Program-made: the position numbers and the translations under genes | Assembly (NCBI GenBank): GCA_009767595.1 | Contig: VSDK01012929.1 | Coordinates: 38,684-102,683 of the forward strand | Reading direction: 5' to 3' | DNA: 64,000 nucleotides | From: Symbiodinium kawagutii | Taxonomy: Eukaryota > Sar > Dinophyceae > Suessiales > Symbiodiniaceae | In this document: positions 11,474-22,899 of the stretch, piece by piece | How the letters are laid out: each line of letters opens with the position of its first letter | Numbering within the stretch: position 1 is the stretch's first letter | Notes under the pieces: model-generated | Databases searched by the model: none | What the model saw: the letters and a program-made list of their open reading frames with translations, nothing else | What the model was told of the DNA's origin: nothing

Positions 11474-11577
11474 ATTGATGGTTTCAAGCCCTATGAAAAA
11501 TATGTTTGTCAACATTTGTCAACCAACCCTTTGTTGACGATTACTGGGGAAAAGAAATGTTTGAAACCAGCAACCAA
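11474..11577. mobile_element. T3 TIR element
   Basis: TGATGGTTTCAAGCCCTATGAAAAATA at the left and GAAATGTTTGAAACCAGCAACCA at the right, matching the T3 ends. About 110 bp upstream of the exon island at 11233-11365 on its strand. Confidence 0.65.
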
Positions 11578-12539
11578 TTATGTAGTGCAGCAACCAGTTA
11601 TGTAGTGTAGTTCATTGATGGCTAACCATTGGTTAGTTGATTGTTTAAGTAATGATGGTTGAAAGATTGATGGCTTAAGCAATGGTCGATTGATAGCGAG
11701 CTGGTGGTTCAACAATGATCAATTGTAATAATTGAAGATAATTGAAGATGGTTTAAAGACAAAACTTACCTGGTGCTGCAAGCAAATGCTGGGTAGTCAA
11801 GCTCAGACTAAAGTTCGCGCAGCTGCAAACATTGATGTCCAAATGCCGAGGGGCAAAGAAGTTCTATTAAATTAGAGCCCGCATTCTGTACCCGCTTTAG
11901 CACTCAATCATCCCATGTCAACCCCATTATCTATATGTATATAGATATACATATATATATATATAATCCGAAAATGCTGGGAAGGCTGCGTAAGGCTCAA
12001 TGATAAGCAGCACCTGTTGGCATGGCAAGTCACAACCAAGCACAGCTTTGGTATGTCACTGAAGCCTCCTTTAAGGTTGTGTTCCCCATCAACTCATGGT
12101 TGAACGACTGGCTGTAGTCACCAGCCAACTAACCGTTCGACCACGCACCCGAGCATTCTGACCAGTCACGATGTTGAAAGTCTAAGCCCAGTGGCTAATC
12201 GGTACATAACTAGTCTGGTTGTTCGCGTTTGGATATACAAGTTACCCCTTGTTGTTGGCTCTCATGTCTTATTGTTGGTCACTGGTCCCAAAATCCCTTC
12301 CCCTTAAGAACAACCAAGCTTTCAGGGAGGCTCCTGACACAAGGCGATTACCGTCAATTCTGATTGTTGTTGGCCATCGTCCCCCGATGATTGGCCATTG
12401 CCGAATAACTACCAACCAATATGAACAAAACATCCATCGAGCCTATGAAGCACCTATCAGGCGGAAAGCCATCATCATTCAGCACTATTAAAAATCATTA
12501 ACCAGTGTTTGTTCATAACCATCAAACATCAATCCGGAG
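11578..12539. other. Intron-like stretch
   Basis: AT-rich DNA with a TATATA run at 11933-11965 and a plus-strand 90-codon frame (12219-12491) that lacks support. No gene seen. Confidence 0.4.
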
Positions 12540-12668
12540 TAACCAACATTAACCATATAGGTAACCAACCATTAACCATCACTAACCATCACTAACCATC
12601 ACTAACCATCATTAACCAATCATTAACCAACCATTAACCAATCATTAACCAATCATTAACCAACCATT
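12540..12668. repeat. (AACCATCACT/AACCATTAACC)n tract
   Basis: Tandem AACCATCACT units passing into AACCAATCATT units. It borders the exon island at 12720 on its downstream side. Confidence 0.75.
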
Positions 12669-12719
12669 TACCACTTTTAAGCCTGGTCTCAGTGCCACCC
12701 GCCATCCTTGGTGCGTCAC

Positions 12720-12815
12720 GGCCGGGCTCCTGGCATCTCCAGCTCCACGGACTCGAGTTTGCTCCTCCGGCTCTCCAGCTGCTGGTCCAACCAATCCTGT
12801 GCTGCAGCGACGCAC
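12720..12815 (-). CDS. Exon-like island, helical segment
   Basis: Minus frame after ACCAG reads CVAAAQDWLDQQLESRRSKL and continues Glu-rich to a GTGACG donor. The charge pattern suggests a coiled coil. It begins with one base, completing the codon left by 13349-13503. A T1 element lies 29 bp upstream. Confidence 0.5.
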
Positions 12816-12832
12816 CTGGTCGTTTTGTAAAT

Positions 12833-12980
12833 GAAGATCTAAGCCATATGGTGGTTTCTCAAAATGGGGAACCCGAAAAAATGGTTGGTTTATTGCTATA
12901 AATGACTAGTAATGGATGATTTGGGGGGTCCCCTATTTTGAGAAACACCCATATGCTGGACAGGGTGAGCTTAGATCTTC
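12833..12980. mobile_element. T1 TIR element with extended arms
   Basis: Core 12844-12955 begins CCATATGGTGGTTTCTCAAA and ends TTTTGAGAAACACCCATATG. Beyond the usual ends, GAAGATCTAAGC on the left pairs with GCTTAGATCTTC on the right, lengthening the foldback. Confidence 0.75.
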
Positions 12981-13348
12981 AGGATGGTTGAATCTCAGGT
13001 ATGTTTACCCATGTTTGCATAGTCAGAAGAATTGGCTAAGTTTCATGGGTAATAGACCCATGTTTCATCATGTTTCCGTAAACGTTGTTGTTTTCAAGCT
13101 TCGAGTTGATTTGGATCGGGTCAGGTCCACCCATTTTGGCTTGAGTGTTACGGCCATCCGCATTGCTGTCCGAAAACGATCCGACATCACTGCTCTTCTT
13201 ATATGTGTAATCTCATAAAACGACATGTATGAATATATATATATATATCAATATAAATATGGTATATATATGACATAGAAATATATAGATATGTATACAT
13301 AAAAATAGATATCTAAAAACCTCTCTAAAACAAAATGATTCGCCCAAC

Positions 13349-13503
13349 CTCATTCCATTCTTCTGTCTCCCTCGTGGTCCCAAGACGCCAACGGCCTGCC
13401 ACCGAGCACTAGAGGGAGACCCGGAGACGCTCGGCTCTTGAGATTTTCCCTGGCGGACGCGGCTGTGCCCATGGTTGTGCCAGTCGACTGAAGGAGCCGT
13501 TGA
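13349..13503 (-). CDS. Exon-like island, Ser/Gly/Arg rich
   Basis: Minus frame after TGCGAG reads STAPSVDWHNHGHSRVRQGK and stays open to GTTGGG. It starts in phase 0 as the upstream island (13653-13728) requires, and leaves two bases that the next island (12720-12815) completes. Two other minus frames and one plus frame are partly open. Confidence 0.45.
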
Positions 13504-13652
13504 CTCGCAGCATGAGGATCCATGGGTACATCTACTACAACTATCTATTGTGAGTGTAACGATATACACTAGAATCACTAGAACCATGAAACCATCCGTA
13601 CAGTCATTCAACATAGGATTGCAATGCGGATCCAGTAGCTTGCTACAACCAC

Positions 13653-13728
13653 CGGCCCGGTTCTGGTTCCCGGGGCTGCCCGGGGCCGTTTTTTAGGCCA
13701 AGCCGCCATGCGTCCACAGCTCTTGGAC
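13653..13728 (-). CDS. Exon-like island, basic segment
   Basis: Between ACGCAG and GTGGTT. In the frame set by 14245-14389 it encodes SKSCGRMAAWPKKRPRAAPG plus five residues, strongly basic. Another minus frame (PRAVDAWRLGLKNGPGQPRE) is equally open. Confidence 0.4.
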
Positions 13729-14244
13729 CTGCGTTTCACGGCTCTGGTGCTGTTTCTGGTTCCATGTCCTTCAGAAACAACTTCTTAATGGCCAATCAAC
13801 CATTTAGCTGGTTCATCAATGGTTAATCAATGGTTAATTAAGGGCTAATTAATGATTAATGATGGTTGATGGCTAACAATGAAGTAAATGGTAGTTGATT
13901 AATGATTAATCAACAATTTAGCTGATTAATCCACCATTAATTAACCATCAATGGCAGTTAGTCAACCATCCTTTGCAGGAATCAATGCATCACCAAAGCA
14001 AGGAACTGCTGAATTGAATGCTGTGCAGAATTGAATGGCAAGAGATCACAGTGTTTCTCAACACAACCAACTATGAAAAGGCTTGGGCGATGCAACCCTG
14101 ATTGCCACCATCGAGATTGAACCACTTACATCACCTTACATCATATTGGGGTTTCAAACATATCTTACCAAGTGATGTCAACCCCAGGCAGTGATCAGCC
14201 TTCAAATGCGGAGCTATACATAGACTTCAGGACCTTTGTCTCAC

Positions 14245-14389
14245 TTGGATCCGTCTGAACCAAGAAATCTGCTTTGACTTTGTCCCTTGAGACACAGTGA
14301 TCTGGACTCAAGCTTCTGCCCTGGGCCCCCGTCCACCTTCGAGCGATGAGCCGAGGGGTGAAGGTACATTGCTCTTCCTGATGGCCAGG
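14245..14389 (-). CDS. Exon-like island, unknown protein
   Basis: Open minus frame from TGCACAG (WPSGRAMYLHPSAHRSKVDG...) to a GTGAGA donor. Its two-base start completes the codon left by 15121-15218, giving an in-frame join. Confidence 0.45.
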
Positions 14390-15120
14390 CTGTGCATAGG
14401 CTGCTATGTCCCTCGAATTGCCAAGGTTGACAATTCACCCAACACCACTTCTTGCTTGGTTACAGTAGCTGTATGTTTTCCCGGGTATCGTTGGCCAACA
14501 ACCCCAAATGATGAACTTTGGAAAATGATTGGAATAGATAGGAATAGTAGTGAACCATCAGAACTTGTGGAAAGGGGGAGCAGTTCACACGAGGCGATGT
14601 ATCATTTGGCGCTGGAATGGTAATGTTCAAAGACAAACGGCCGGCTTGATGCGAGGTTTTTGGTGCCGCTCAACGCAAAGAAGTAACAACTTTCAATCCA
14701 AGTTGATGATTCATCTATTAGTTGACCAACCAACAAATTCATGATGCCTCATCGTCAACACTCCTTTCTCACGAGCAAACATAACGTTCGGTGACCTTTC
14801 ATCATGCTTCAAATTATAGCGTGTCATGATTTAATTATGGTTAACCAACATTATCAACCAGTATTGATCGTAAGTATCTCTTGTAGCATTCCTAACCACT
14901 ATCAATTATGCCAAGGTATTACCCCTTAATCAGCACAACTAAGAATTATCAGTAACAATTACCATCATTGGCCACGATGAACTATCACCCATTCTTAACC
15001 ACGATCAACCATCAACCACTACCATGTTTAAGCATTCTCAACCATAATGAAACATTATTAACCACTATAAACCACTATTAACCACAGCTTTCACCATAGC
15101 TTCCACCATGCATGGCCTAC

Positions 15121-15218
15121 CCTGGGCCACCATGGGCTGCGGTTTCCAGTGCGCCTCCCGGCGCTTCATTTCTTCCATGAGCTCTTGGCGCCTGGGCGGT
15201 GACACATCGTGGTGTGTC
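15121..15218 (-). CDS. Exon-like island, charged helix
   Basis: One of the clearest islands. Acceptor AAGCAG, donor CCCAGG/GTAGGC, frame THHDVSPPRRQELMEEMKRR followed by EAHWKPQPMVAQ. The Glu/Lys/Arg-rich middle is typical of an alpha helix. AT-rich low-complexity repeats lie on both sides. No family recognised. Confidence 0.6.
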
Positions 15219-15256
15219 CTGCTTGGGGAATGAGAATGGTTGGCTCCATTCATCAA

Positions 15257-15480
15257 TGGTTAGTTAATGGTCTATCACTGGTTAGTTGATGGTTGACCAA
15301 TGTTTTGGTTAATGGTCTGTTAATGGTTAGCCAATGTTAATGGTTAGTTAACATCAGTTCATGATTGGTTCCATGTCCTGGTTGGGTTAATCATTGGTTC
15401 ATTAATGGTTAGTTGATGGTCTGTTATTAATTGTGTCCTGGTTGGGTTATTCACGGTTTATTGGTAAATTGATGGTTTCT
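15257..15480. repeat. (TTAATGGTTAGTTGATGG) degenerate repeats
   Basis: Repetitive TGGTTAGTTGATGG and TGGTCTGTTAATGG units that alternate irregularly, upstream of the 15121-15218 island on its strand. Confidence 0.6.
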
Positions 15481-15911
15481 TAATTTCAATTTTATTGATG
15501 TCTATTTGACGGTAAATTGAGGTTGTTGATGTCTGATTGACGTCTACTACAATTGATGGTTCAGGATGATTACTTGAAGGCGTCTGGGCCAAATGACCAA
15601 ACAGTAGGTGTTTCAACCATCCCAAAGGGCACAAGCCAACATGGATCTCGATTATCGCGTCATTCATCAACCACTTGACCACTGTCAATCACTATTGATT
15701 TTTGTTTCAACATCCATGAGTTTGACACCGTGATGTACTCTTCCGTACATGTTTTTGTTCAGTTCATGCTGGGTTCATGATCATACAACCCTTGTTCATC
15801 ATGACTGATACTCCAAGATCATTGTCATGATCACCCATTGATTAATTGATTAATCATAGAACGCTTGTTCACCATACAACTCTTGTCATTATGATTGATA
15901 AGATCATAACT

Positions 15912-16003
15912 GGTTTGTGATTTCAGCCCTTATGAAACAAATCACTCGACCAACCAACCATATGTCAATCCTAGCGAAATTAAAAAATGATCAAAAGAAA
16001 CGA
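15912..16003. mobile_element. Decayed T3 element
   Basis: CTGGTTTGTGATTTCAGCCC at the left, then TTATGAAACAAATCAC and GAAATTAAAAAATGATC, with a worn right end. Matches the order of T3 signatures. Confidence 0.45.
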
Positions 16004-16131
16004 CCACTTAGGATTAATGAGATCATCATGATCAACCACTGTGAACTTTAAGCCGATACTGGCCCATAGTCGGCCATTCAGAATCAACTTATCCACCATG
16101 CGAACCACCATTGATTAGCACGACACAGCAC

Positions 16132-16225
16132 GACTTCCCCCAAGCAACTCCCCAACCACTGGGTGAGTCGTGCTTTTTGGCGATGCGCTCATCAGCCTTG
16201 CAGCCCACACCACCGGTGCACTCAG
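16132..16225 (-). CDS. Exon-like island, unknown protein
   Basis: Minus frame after CTAACAG reads ECTGGVGCKADERIAKKHDS and continues to a GTGCTG donor. A shorter version ending before GTGGTT (16160) is possible; the longer form keeps frame with 15121-15218. It begins with two bases, matching 17009-17060. Confidence 0.45.
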
Positions 16226-16299
16226 CTGTTAGCGGAACTACGGATGTACACATCAAGGTAACGCACACGGGCAATGAAATAAAGTACATACATAAAGTT

Positions 16300-16400
16300 T
16301 ATGTAGAAATATATCCGATATATACAGCGTATAATATATATATATATATATATCAAAAAACAAATATGTATATACACACATATATTGTGGATGATGTACG
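16300..16400. repeat. AT-rich microsatellite
   Basis: (TA)n core with ATACACACATATATTG flanks; no coding content. Confidence 0.7.
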
Positions 16401-17008
16401 TACATGTTGAACATGCATCTTGTTTGTGCGTGCAAATAGGTGGATGTAAGTTGGGCGGATGAACAAGAGAAGGGATGAATAAAATATATTGATTTCAAGA
16501 AAAACGCTGCTTTGATTGGCTCGAACCCGTTTATAACCCTTTGTCAACCATCATTACATACCATTTCATAGTTTCATAGTCACCATCACAATCAATCATA
16601 ATGACATGCCATCATAAATCATCAAGCATGATTGGTCATAGTGGTTAGTCATAAACATGCTCAAACAACGTCAAACATGGTAAGTTAACATCATTCACCA
16701 TGCTTAGTAGCATAATTTCATAGTCAAACGTGATCAGTCATGAACATCCATTACCCTCTGGCATACTAACACGGCAATGGCAAATCTTCTTTGTTTGATT
16801 CTCCAGCTGCATACTTCCGACCAAAATCATGATTTTGGTAGATCCCTCCAGCTTCACCAACAGGCTTATTTCTATACTAGAAACTATTTCTATGGTGGAT
16901 TCCTGGATTCTCCATTTCAATCGGACCCCATTTCTATAGTCGAAACCCCTCGAAAACCAGCCATTTCAATGGTGGATTCTCCACGGCCCCCAAGCTCCAG
17001 CCCCCTAC

Positions 17009-17060
17009 CCGTCCCCAAGCTCGCTCCAGCCTGGGCCTGGTGAATTTGGATCTCGCTATC
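17009..17060 (-). CDS. Short exon-like island
   Basis: 52 bp between TGCAAG and a GTAGGG donor. In the phase set by 17289-17430 it reads DSEIQIHQAQAGASLGT. A second frame (IARSKFTRPRLERAWGR) is also open. Confidence 0.4.
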
Positions 17061-17288
17061 CTTGCACCCGGGGAACGGAGGCCAGGGGTTCTCCAGAAAT
17101 CCTTGGGTCTCCCCCAACGAACTGGTTGGTTTTCCTTGGGTCTCCCAACATCCTTGGGTATCCCCTGGTTGAGTTTGTATACCTGGTTGGTTTCCCCACC
17201 AGATTTCACATTTTGCCATGAGTTTCGGTGTACATAAAATGGATGGATGGCTCTCAATATGTCATTGTTGTGAGCCGGGATTGTATAC

Positions 17289-17430
17289 CCTTAGCTTCTG
17301 CAGTGCAACAAGGGCTTGGGCGTTTAACAGTTGCTGATATAATGAGCTTCCATCATCGCTTTCCTGTACCGGCTTGGTCACCTTGCATGAAAATGCCAAT
17401 GTCTCATCATTCATGGGCCGTGACTCACAA
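17289..17430 (-). CDS. Exon-like island, unknown protein
   Basis: Minus frame after GCTAG reads CESRPMNDETLAFSCKVTKP, later SSLYQQLLNAQALVALQKLR, and ends at a GTATAC donor. Less GC-rich than its neighbours and also open on plus. It could alternatively begin at an ATG at 17444. Confidence 0.4.
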
Positions 17431-17444
17431 CTAGCGACCAACAT

Positions 17445-18007
17445 CTATGTAGCGTCATGTTTGTTTTATGTCAAAGAAATCACCTCATGTCACACACACA
17501 CACACTCTGGTCCTTGAAAAATTGTTGCGGTACCTTTTTGGACCATTGACGGCCGGTTTGCACGCATGGAGTCTCTAGCTCGGAACAGCGCCCGTGGTGA
17601 TCATAGCTACGAGTTGCAGCGATGATGCGATGCTATCAACAACCCGGCTGCTAACGACAAGCCTTTGGGCCAAAGGGGAACCCACAGAGGTTCAGCAAGC
17701 ATGGTTAGTTCACAGCGAGACGCGCTTGGCTGATGACAATTCAGCAATTGATCCCAGGTAACAACCAACAGGACCCGGTAGCTACCAACGGGAGAACGTA
17801 GATCAGGTGTTCACCCCTTAGTGCTATGTCCACATCATGTGCCTTGAACTGATTTTATCCTTCAACTGATAGTCATATCCAGCTAATATCTATCAGTTGG
17901 TTGCTTCGTAATCCACCAACCCAATCAACATGGTCGTTACATGCCGCTTTTGTTGGCGACTTAAGTCGATGAAGGACTGTTGTTCCTTGTTTCATTAATA
18001 CAGTGAT
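17445..18007. other. Intron-like stretch
   Basis: Contains a short (CA)n run at 17492-17504. No supported gene. Confidence 0.4.
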
Positions 18008-18155
18008 TTTTCACAATAGGGGTACCCCCAAATCATCCAATATGAACTATTGATTGTAATGGTCCGATGTATCAACCATTATAAGCTTTGGCTTTAATTA
18101 TCATAAACCATTATCAACCATTTTATGGGTCTATGGCTTAAGAAACCCCCATATG
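18008..18155. mobile_element. T1 TIR element, worn left end
   Basis: Left AATAGGGGTACCCCCAAATC, right TATGGCTTAAGAAACCCCCA. It lies about 40 bp past the donor of the next exon island. Confidence 0.6.
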
Positions 18156-18196
18156 CCTGCAGAATATTCTGCACACCGCCACATTTCCGCTGCTAC

Positions 18197-18292
18197 GCCT
18201 CCCAGCGCCACCAGCGTCTCTCCTGTGGCGACAGATGCACGAGAGAGTTGATGGGATCCTTTCCTGCGCTCACCATTTGCTCCTGTTTTGTC
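18197..18292 (-). CDS. Exon-like island, unknown protein
   Basis: Minus frame encodes TKQEQMVSAGKDPINSLVHL then SPQERRWWRWE, ending before GTAGCA. The frame stays open upstream to an ATG at about 18411, so a longer first exon is possible. The start shown (after GGCAAG) keeps frame with 18591-18654; a stronger-looking acceptor (AAACAG) would start it at 18282. Confidence 0.5.
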
Positions 18293-18590
18293 CTTGCCTT
18301 AAAATTTGGCATCATGATCATGCACCGTGGGGCTTTATAATTTTGAGCCTCAATTTGCTGGCCTGCTTTGATGTTGATTTTGTCTTGTGTACCTCGCGTC
18401 TCACGCATTAACACTCCAACTAGAGTGTACCACTGTACCACTACTTTTGGTGGCCAAAGAATCATCCGCCACAAGTAAGATAAGAGGAGCCCCTTCTTAT
18501 AACAAATCCATACCCATCCCCACCTTAGTAGTGAAATGTAGGGGGCCCCGTTGGTGGGCACCACACGCCACAAGGATGCCAGCGGTGTAC

Positions 18591-18654
18591 CTCACGACTG
18601 GCTCGAGATGCACCCGGGCTTTTGGCCTGGCCGATGGATGTGGCCAGTGGCAAC
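18591..18654 (-). CDS. Exon-like island, start of the 11-island run
   Basis: Between TTGACAG and a GTACAC donor, frame CHWPHPSARPKARVHLEPVV. Plus-strand frames here are also open, so strand is supported mainly by context. If real, it is the first of eleven in-frame islands running down to 11233. Confidence 0.35.
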
Positions 18655-18796
18655 CTGTCAAAATTTGCTTCCAGTGACAAGCCAATAGTAGGTAACCAAT
18701 AGTTGAATGATGGTTCAATAATGGTTAATAATGGTTAATGATAGGGATTAATTAATAAAGGAGAATTACCAACAACAATGGTTAAACAACTACTAT

Positions 18797-18910
18797 CTGG
18801 TGGTTTCTCAAGCCAGTTTGGGAACCCCAAAGCTATGGTTGCTTTATTGATATAAACAGTTTTATATTGGATGATTGGGGGTACCCCTATGACTTGAGAA
18901 ACCCACCAAT
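18797..18910. mobile_element. T1 TIR element
   Basis: CTGGTGGTTTCTCAAGCCAG to GACTTGAGAAACCCACCAAT with GGATGATTGGGGGTACCCCT inside. Homology to the copy at 9325 extends about 70 bp outside the TIR. Confidence 0.7.
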
Positions 18911-19006
18911 AGTGCAATAGTAGATAACCAACCCCAAACAACATGATTAATCATGGTGAATAGTGGCTGTCAACTATGAATAGGGGTTCATACAGTAGTG
19001 GTTAAT

Positions 19007-19086
19007 TGACATGAAATAGTAGGTGACCAACCTCAGTTCCAAGAAGTTGGTAGAAACCAGCTGGTTACCTACTATTTCATTGTAAC
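19007..19086. mobile_element. T5 TIR element
   Basis: TGAAATAGTAGGTGACCAAC at the left is inverted as CTGGTTACCTACTATTTCA at the right. A second copy is at 35762-35880. Confidence 0.6.
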
Positions 19087-21044
19087 TGGAAGCATAGGGT
19101 ATGGTTAATGAAAACCTGCGGATACGAATGGTTAATGACTCGTCTAGGGTCAATGACGCTTGAGAGTGGTGTCTTGATGTTTGGCGATGGTCAATGATGG
19201 TTGACCCAGGTTCCTGGTAGGGACATATCCGGCACAACGAAGAACCATCCGGAGAGAATGATGGACTTTTATGAGGGCAGCATGGTTTTCAGGAGACCGT
19301 TCGAGAAACTCACATGCTAGAATCCCAGCACATGGCAGTCCCAGCGCACCCCAACATATTTAGATAAGAAATCAAACGACATCATTGATTGCTCATGAAC
19401 CACCAAATGATCATTCTTAGTCCTCACGTTGATACTGTCAATCATGCATTATTGTTCATTTGAGTCCATTAAGCATTAAGAACGGTTACCACTGCCAGGT
19501 TCATCAGTGATGATTGTTCATAAGAGCCCATTGACCATTCAGAACGGTCACAACTGCCAGGTTCTTAAACATTGTCAACACCTGTCATTTTTAGACCCCT
19601 CAGTGGTGATTGATCGTTCACGCCAAGTTGCCAGATCAATTTGCTGCCACCTGAGCCAGGGCAAGTTTAACAGGGGGTCGCCGCTGGCTTCGAGACGTGT
19701 AATCAGCAACTGGCAAGTCACCACTTCAACTGTGAGTTCAAACAATTTCAACCGTGGGGGCACTGGGAGATGGGCGTTCTTTAGGGGGTTGACAACGGTG
19801 AAGGCATAGCACAAGCTCCCATCCTCCTAGATTGAGTCCTGAGATCTCTTCCATGATCCCGTGGTCATCGGAGCAGTTGAGCAAAAATAGTAACTTGGGG
19901 AGGAACCAGCTGGCACACATGTCACATCAACCGTTCCACGAAGTGACGGGACCAGCAAGGAGGTGTTTCAATGAGACAGGCGTATGCAAAAACAAGTGAT
20001 TATAAGTGATTATGCTGGATAGTCAAGTATCAACTTTTTGTGGCATTTGTAGACACACCATGACACACCAACATAACAAAAACCACGTGTCCACCACACC
20101 GACTTGGCCCATCGCAAACGAGAGGCTCGGATGCTGCGTTCAACAACATGTCCTGGGGAAAGCTGGGAGTTGTCTCAGCAACTGGGCACAGTTGCCTCCA
20201 ATCCAAGCGTCTCGAATCAATCAATGGCTGTGGGTCAAGGGACCCCGTACCCTAGCTGTTCCCATTGACCAGAACAGTGGAGCTGTTGGATTGTCCGCCT
20301 ACACCTTTCTGGTTGCTCATTGATGCATAGCCCCCGATTATGTCATGGCCGTGCCGGTGTTTCTTGTTGATCTCCCGATGGACCATGGAAGGAGTAGCTT
20401 TGGAGTATCAGGTTGGGGCTGAAGTTGCCACCGTTAACCTCTGCTGGTTTGTTCTCATGAAGTGGGAAGTTCCCCAGTTGCATGGCCACGTTTGAATCAT
20501 AGCGAAATCCCAGCAGAAGAGTTTTAGCTTGAGCAGATTTGAAACAATCTGGATTAGTATGGATGTTGGTCAACAATGTTTCTAGAATCTTTACATTGCC
20601 TGTACTTTAGACAGCATCTTGCAAAAAAATGATGCTGTTTGAATCCGCTTCTTTGGCTGTGTACACCCATGCATTCATCAAAAACAATGAGCGGTCTCTC
20701 TTCAAAACAACCACACAATACTGATTGGTATAACCCTTTTTGTGATGGAGATGTACCCATCGCTAGTTGTTGGCAATCAAATTTTGATACGGGCATCCCC
20801 CTTATCAACCTGTATCCACTCTTGGCCTAAGCCAATATCAACCATACAAGGAACAATAGCCAGAGCAACCGTACTGGCTATACAACTGACCAATAGGCTA
20901 TGGATGCTTGACCATACAAGGAGCCCCCATTCCCTATGAATCCCTATCAACCCTATTATCCCCTAAATAACCCCTATATTTAACCCCTATTATCCCCTAA
21001 TCCATCCCTATTCCTACCCATTATTAGATATCGGAAATCTATGA
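19087..21044. other. Stretch without a supported gene
   Basis: Moderately complex DNA with several 60-105 codon frames on both strands (for example 19507-19809 plus, 20006-20323 plus, 20343-20576 minus) but no domain or clear splice borders. At 20935-21015 there is a CCCCTATTATCCCC-type tract. Confidence 0.35.
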
Positions 21045-21259
21045 CTGGTTGCTGGTTTCCACCCCTATGAAAAATATTGGCCAACCAACTATTCGTTCAT
21101 GGCAAACCAAATAACAAATGAAATGTTACTAGGCACCAACTATTAACCAACTATTAGTTAACCAACTATTAGTTTACCAACCATTAGCTAACCAACTATC
21201 AGTTAACCAACTTATTAGTTACTAGGAAAAATGAGAAATGTTTAAAAAACACCAACCAG
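21045..21259. mobile_element. T3 TIR element with internal expansion
   Basis: CTGGTTGCTGGTTTCCACCC to TTTAAAAAACACCAACCAG. The centre holds about five copies of a TTAACCAACTATTAG unit, making it about twice the usual length. Confidence 0.7.
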
Positions 21260-21386
21260 GTGATCATCAACCCCTCACTGGCCTCCTCGGGCCAGCTGCA
21301 CAGGTCTGATCGACCACTGTCGGACCTGGCGCCCCCCCAGGGAGCCAAAGTCTATGGTCAGATGGATAGGTTTTAGATGTGTCCAT

Positions 21387-21495
21387 CCATATGGTGGTTT
21401 CTCAAAATAGGGGTACCCCAAATCATCCATTAATAGTCATTTATAGTAATAACCAGCTATTTTGGGGTACCCCTGTTTTGAGAAACCTCCATATG
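21387..21495. mobile_element. T1 TIR element, well preserved
   Basis: CCATATGGTGGTTTCTCAAA...TTTTGAGAAACCTCCATATG; the arms continue inward as ATAGGGGTACCCC / GGGGTACCCCTG. Confidence 0.8.
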
Positions 21496-21656
21496 ACTCA
21501 TATGACTTAGACTCTATAGACTACAGAATGGATTAGCTAAGCTATATCATAATATGAGATCATCATGCAAACGGTTCAAGTGGTGTCAGGAATACGTCAC
21601 GGGTACACCAGGTGCGATCGTGCACAATGGCATTTTACCAATGATGCCAGTAGCAG

Positions 21657-21777
21657 TGGTTGAGCTACAAAATGTTCCACTGCAACCATGGACCTCGATG
21701 GGAAGTCCTGGCGGAATCACTGCAGCAGCAGCAACAGCAACAGCAACAACTGCAACAAACCATTCGCTTAGCATGCA
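21657..21777 (+). CDS. Exon-like island with poly-Gln, strand uncertain
   Basis: On plus, after TAGCAG, the frame reads WLSYKMFHCNHGPRWEVLAE then a run of eight Gln and ends at a full GTAAGT donor (21778). On minus, an alternative exon VIPPGLPIEVHGCSGTFCSS lies between a CTG-rich acceptor tract and GTAAAA. The plus reading is preferred for the donor and codon use, although nearby exon islands are on minus. Confidence 0.35.
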
Positions 21778-22726
21778 GTAAGTATTGGTGAGGATGATAG
21801 AGCCAAGAAAGCTCGAAATGAACTATACTAAGCTACTGTAGCACCTATGAACCACATCAGGCCATGTGCTCTTTTTGACCAGTTTCGGGCAAATTCTTGG
21901 AGAGGTCCTACTGATCAGCTTTCGCTTTTGCAAGTCCTGCAGCCAAGTAGGTCTTTGTTCAGAGTTGAGTCATAAACAAACACCACTCAAATTAGCGTTT
22001 CTCTTCCAGCTCTAAGGGTCCGTGACATAGACTCCGTACCCAGTATCCCCATGATTCTGCAGGCATATTATCACACTAGATCATGGCAAATATAACAAAA
22101 CGATCCCACTCGAAGTTTTGTTCAAGATTCTCGATCACTGTGGGGCTTGATGCAACTCTTCACATCCCGAATCCGAGTAGTTGGTATGTTCACGTATCCA
22201 TCTTTTTGGGCCCCTACCCCAACAGTTGGTATGTTCACCTAAGTTGGTTAGCCTATCCTCCAATACTTGGTGCTGATCCACACTTGGTAGATTCTGGCTC
22301 TTCGTTTTCACCTACCAATTCACCAGCTTAGTAATCGCCACTGGGCATGGTTGGTACCTTGACCCGTCATCATAGTATCACTGTTGATGATCCTTATCAT
22401 TGGTGCTTGGAATCACCATCATAAAACACATAATGCTGAGGATTCATGGTAGGTTCTGACATGTCATCATCAGCACTGAACTGTTGATAGTTATATCGAG
22501 CTATATCCATCTATTCTTGCTGCTTATGAGGCACCATTACGTAAGCATAATACAAATTGCGAGTTCACTGCGTTGGCACATCCCGACTCTTCGGCACCGT
22601 CACCCACCAATCGTTCACCAGCGACCAGTGACCAACGGTACCATTGGGCATGGCTGATGGTTATATCAACCTATATCCAACTATCATTGCTGGTGATTGA
22701 CCATCATCAACTATATGGATCTGTCC

Positions 22727-22830
22727 CAAGCCATGGTGTACTCCCAAGTTCCTGGTGGTTTCTTTATTGCTATCATGGTTAGGAACTTAGATGGTAAGTA
22801 CCACCATGGCTATGGACAAAGCCATATAAA
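22727..22830. mobile_element. T4 TIR element
   Basis: CCAAGCCATGGTGTACTCCC pairs with GTAAGTACCACCATGGCTATGG. A second copy is at 53325-53432. Confidence 0.6.
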
Positions 22831-22899
22831 TGATTGCTAGTTGTTGTTGGACAATATGTAGCTCATAACTCATAATAGCCATCGCTGTTGATTGCTCTT

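Noticed and set aside
13128-13148. CCATTTTGGCTTGAG, similar to part of the dinoflagellate spliced leader
   Set aside because: It has mismatches at the diagnostic 3' end and no open frame or gene follows it. A similar string near 7292 is on the wrong strand for the gene there.
16253-16547. Several Tyr/Ile-rich frames
   Set aside because: They come from the (TA)n and ACACATATA microsatellite.
21721-21770. Poly-Gln run as proof of a plus-strand gene
   Set aside because: CAG/CAA runs give open frames in all registers; only the GTAAGT donor supports plus, so the call was kept at low confidence.
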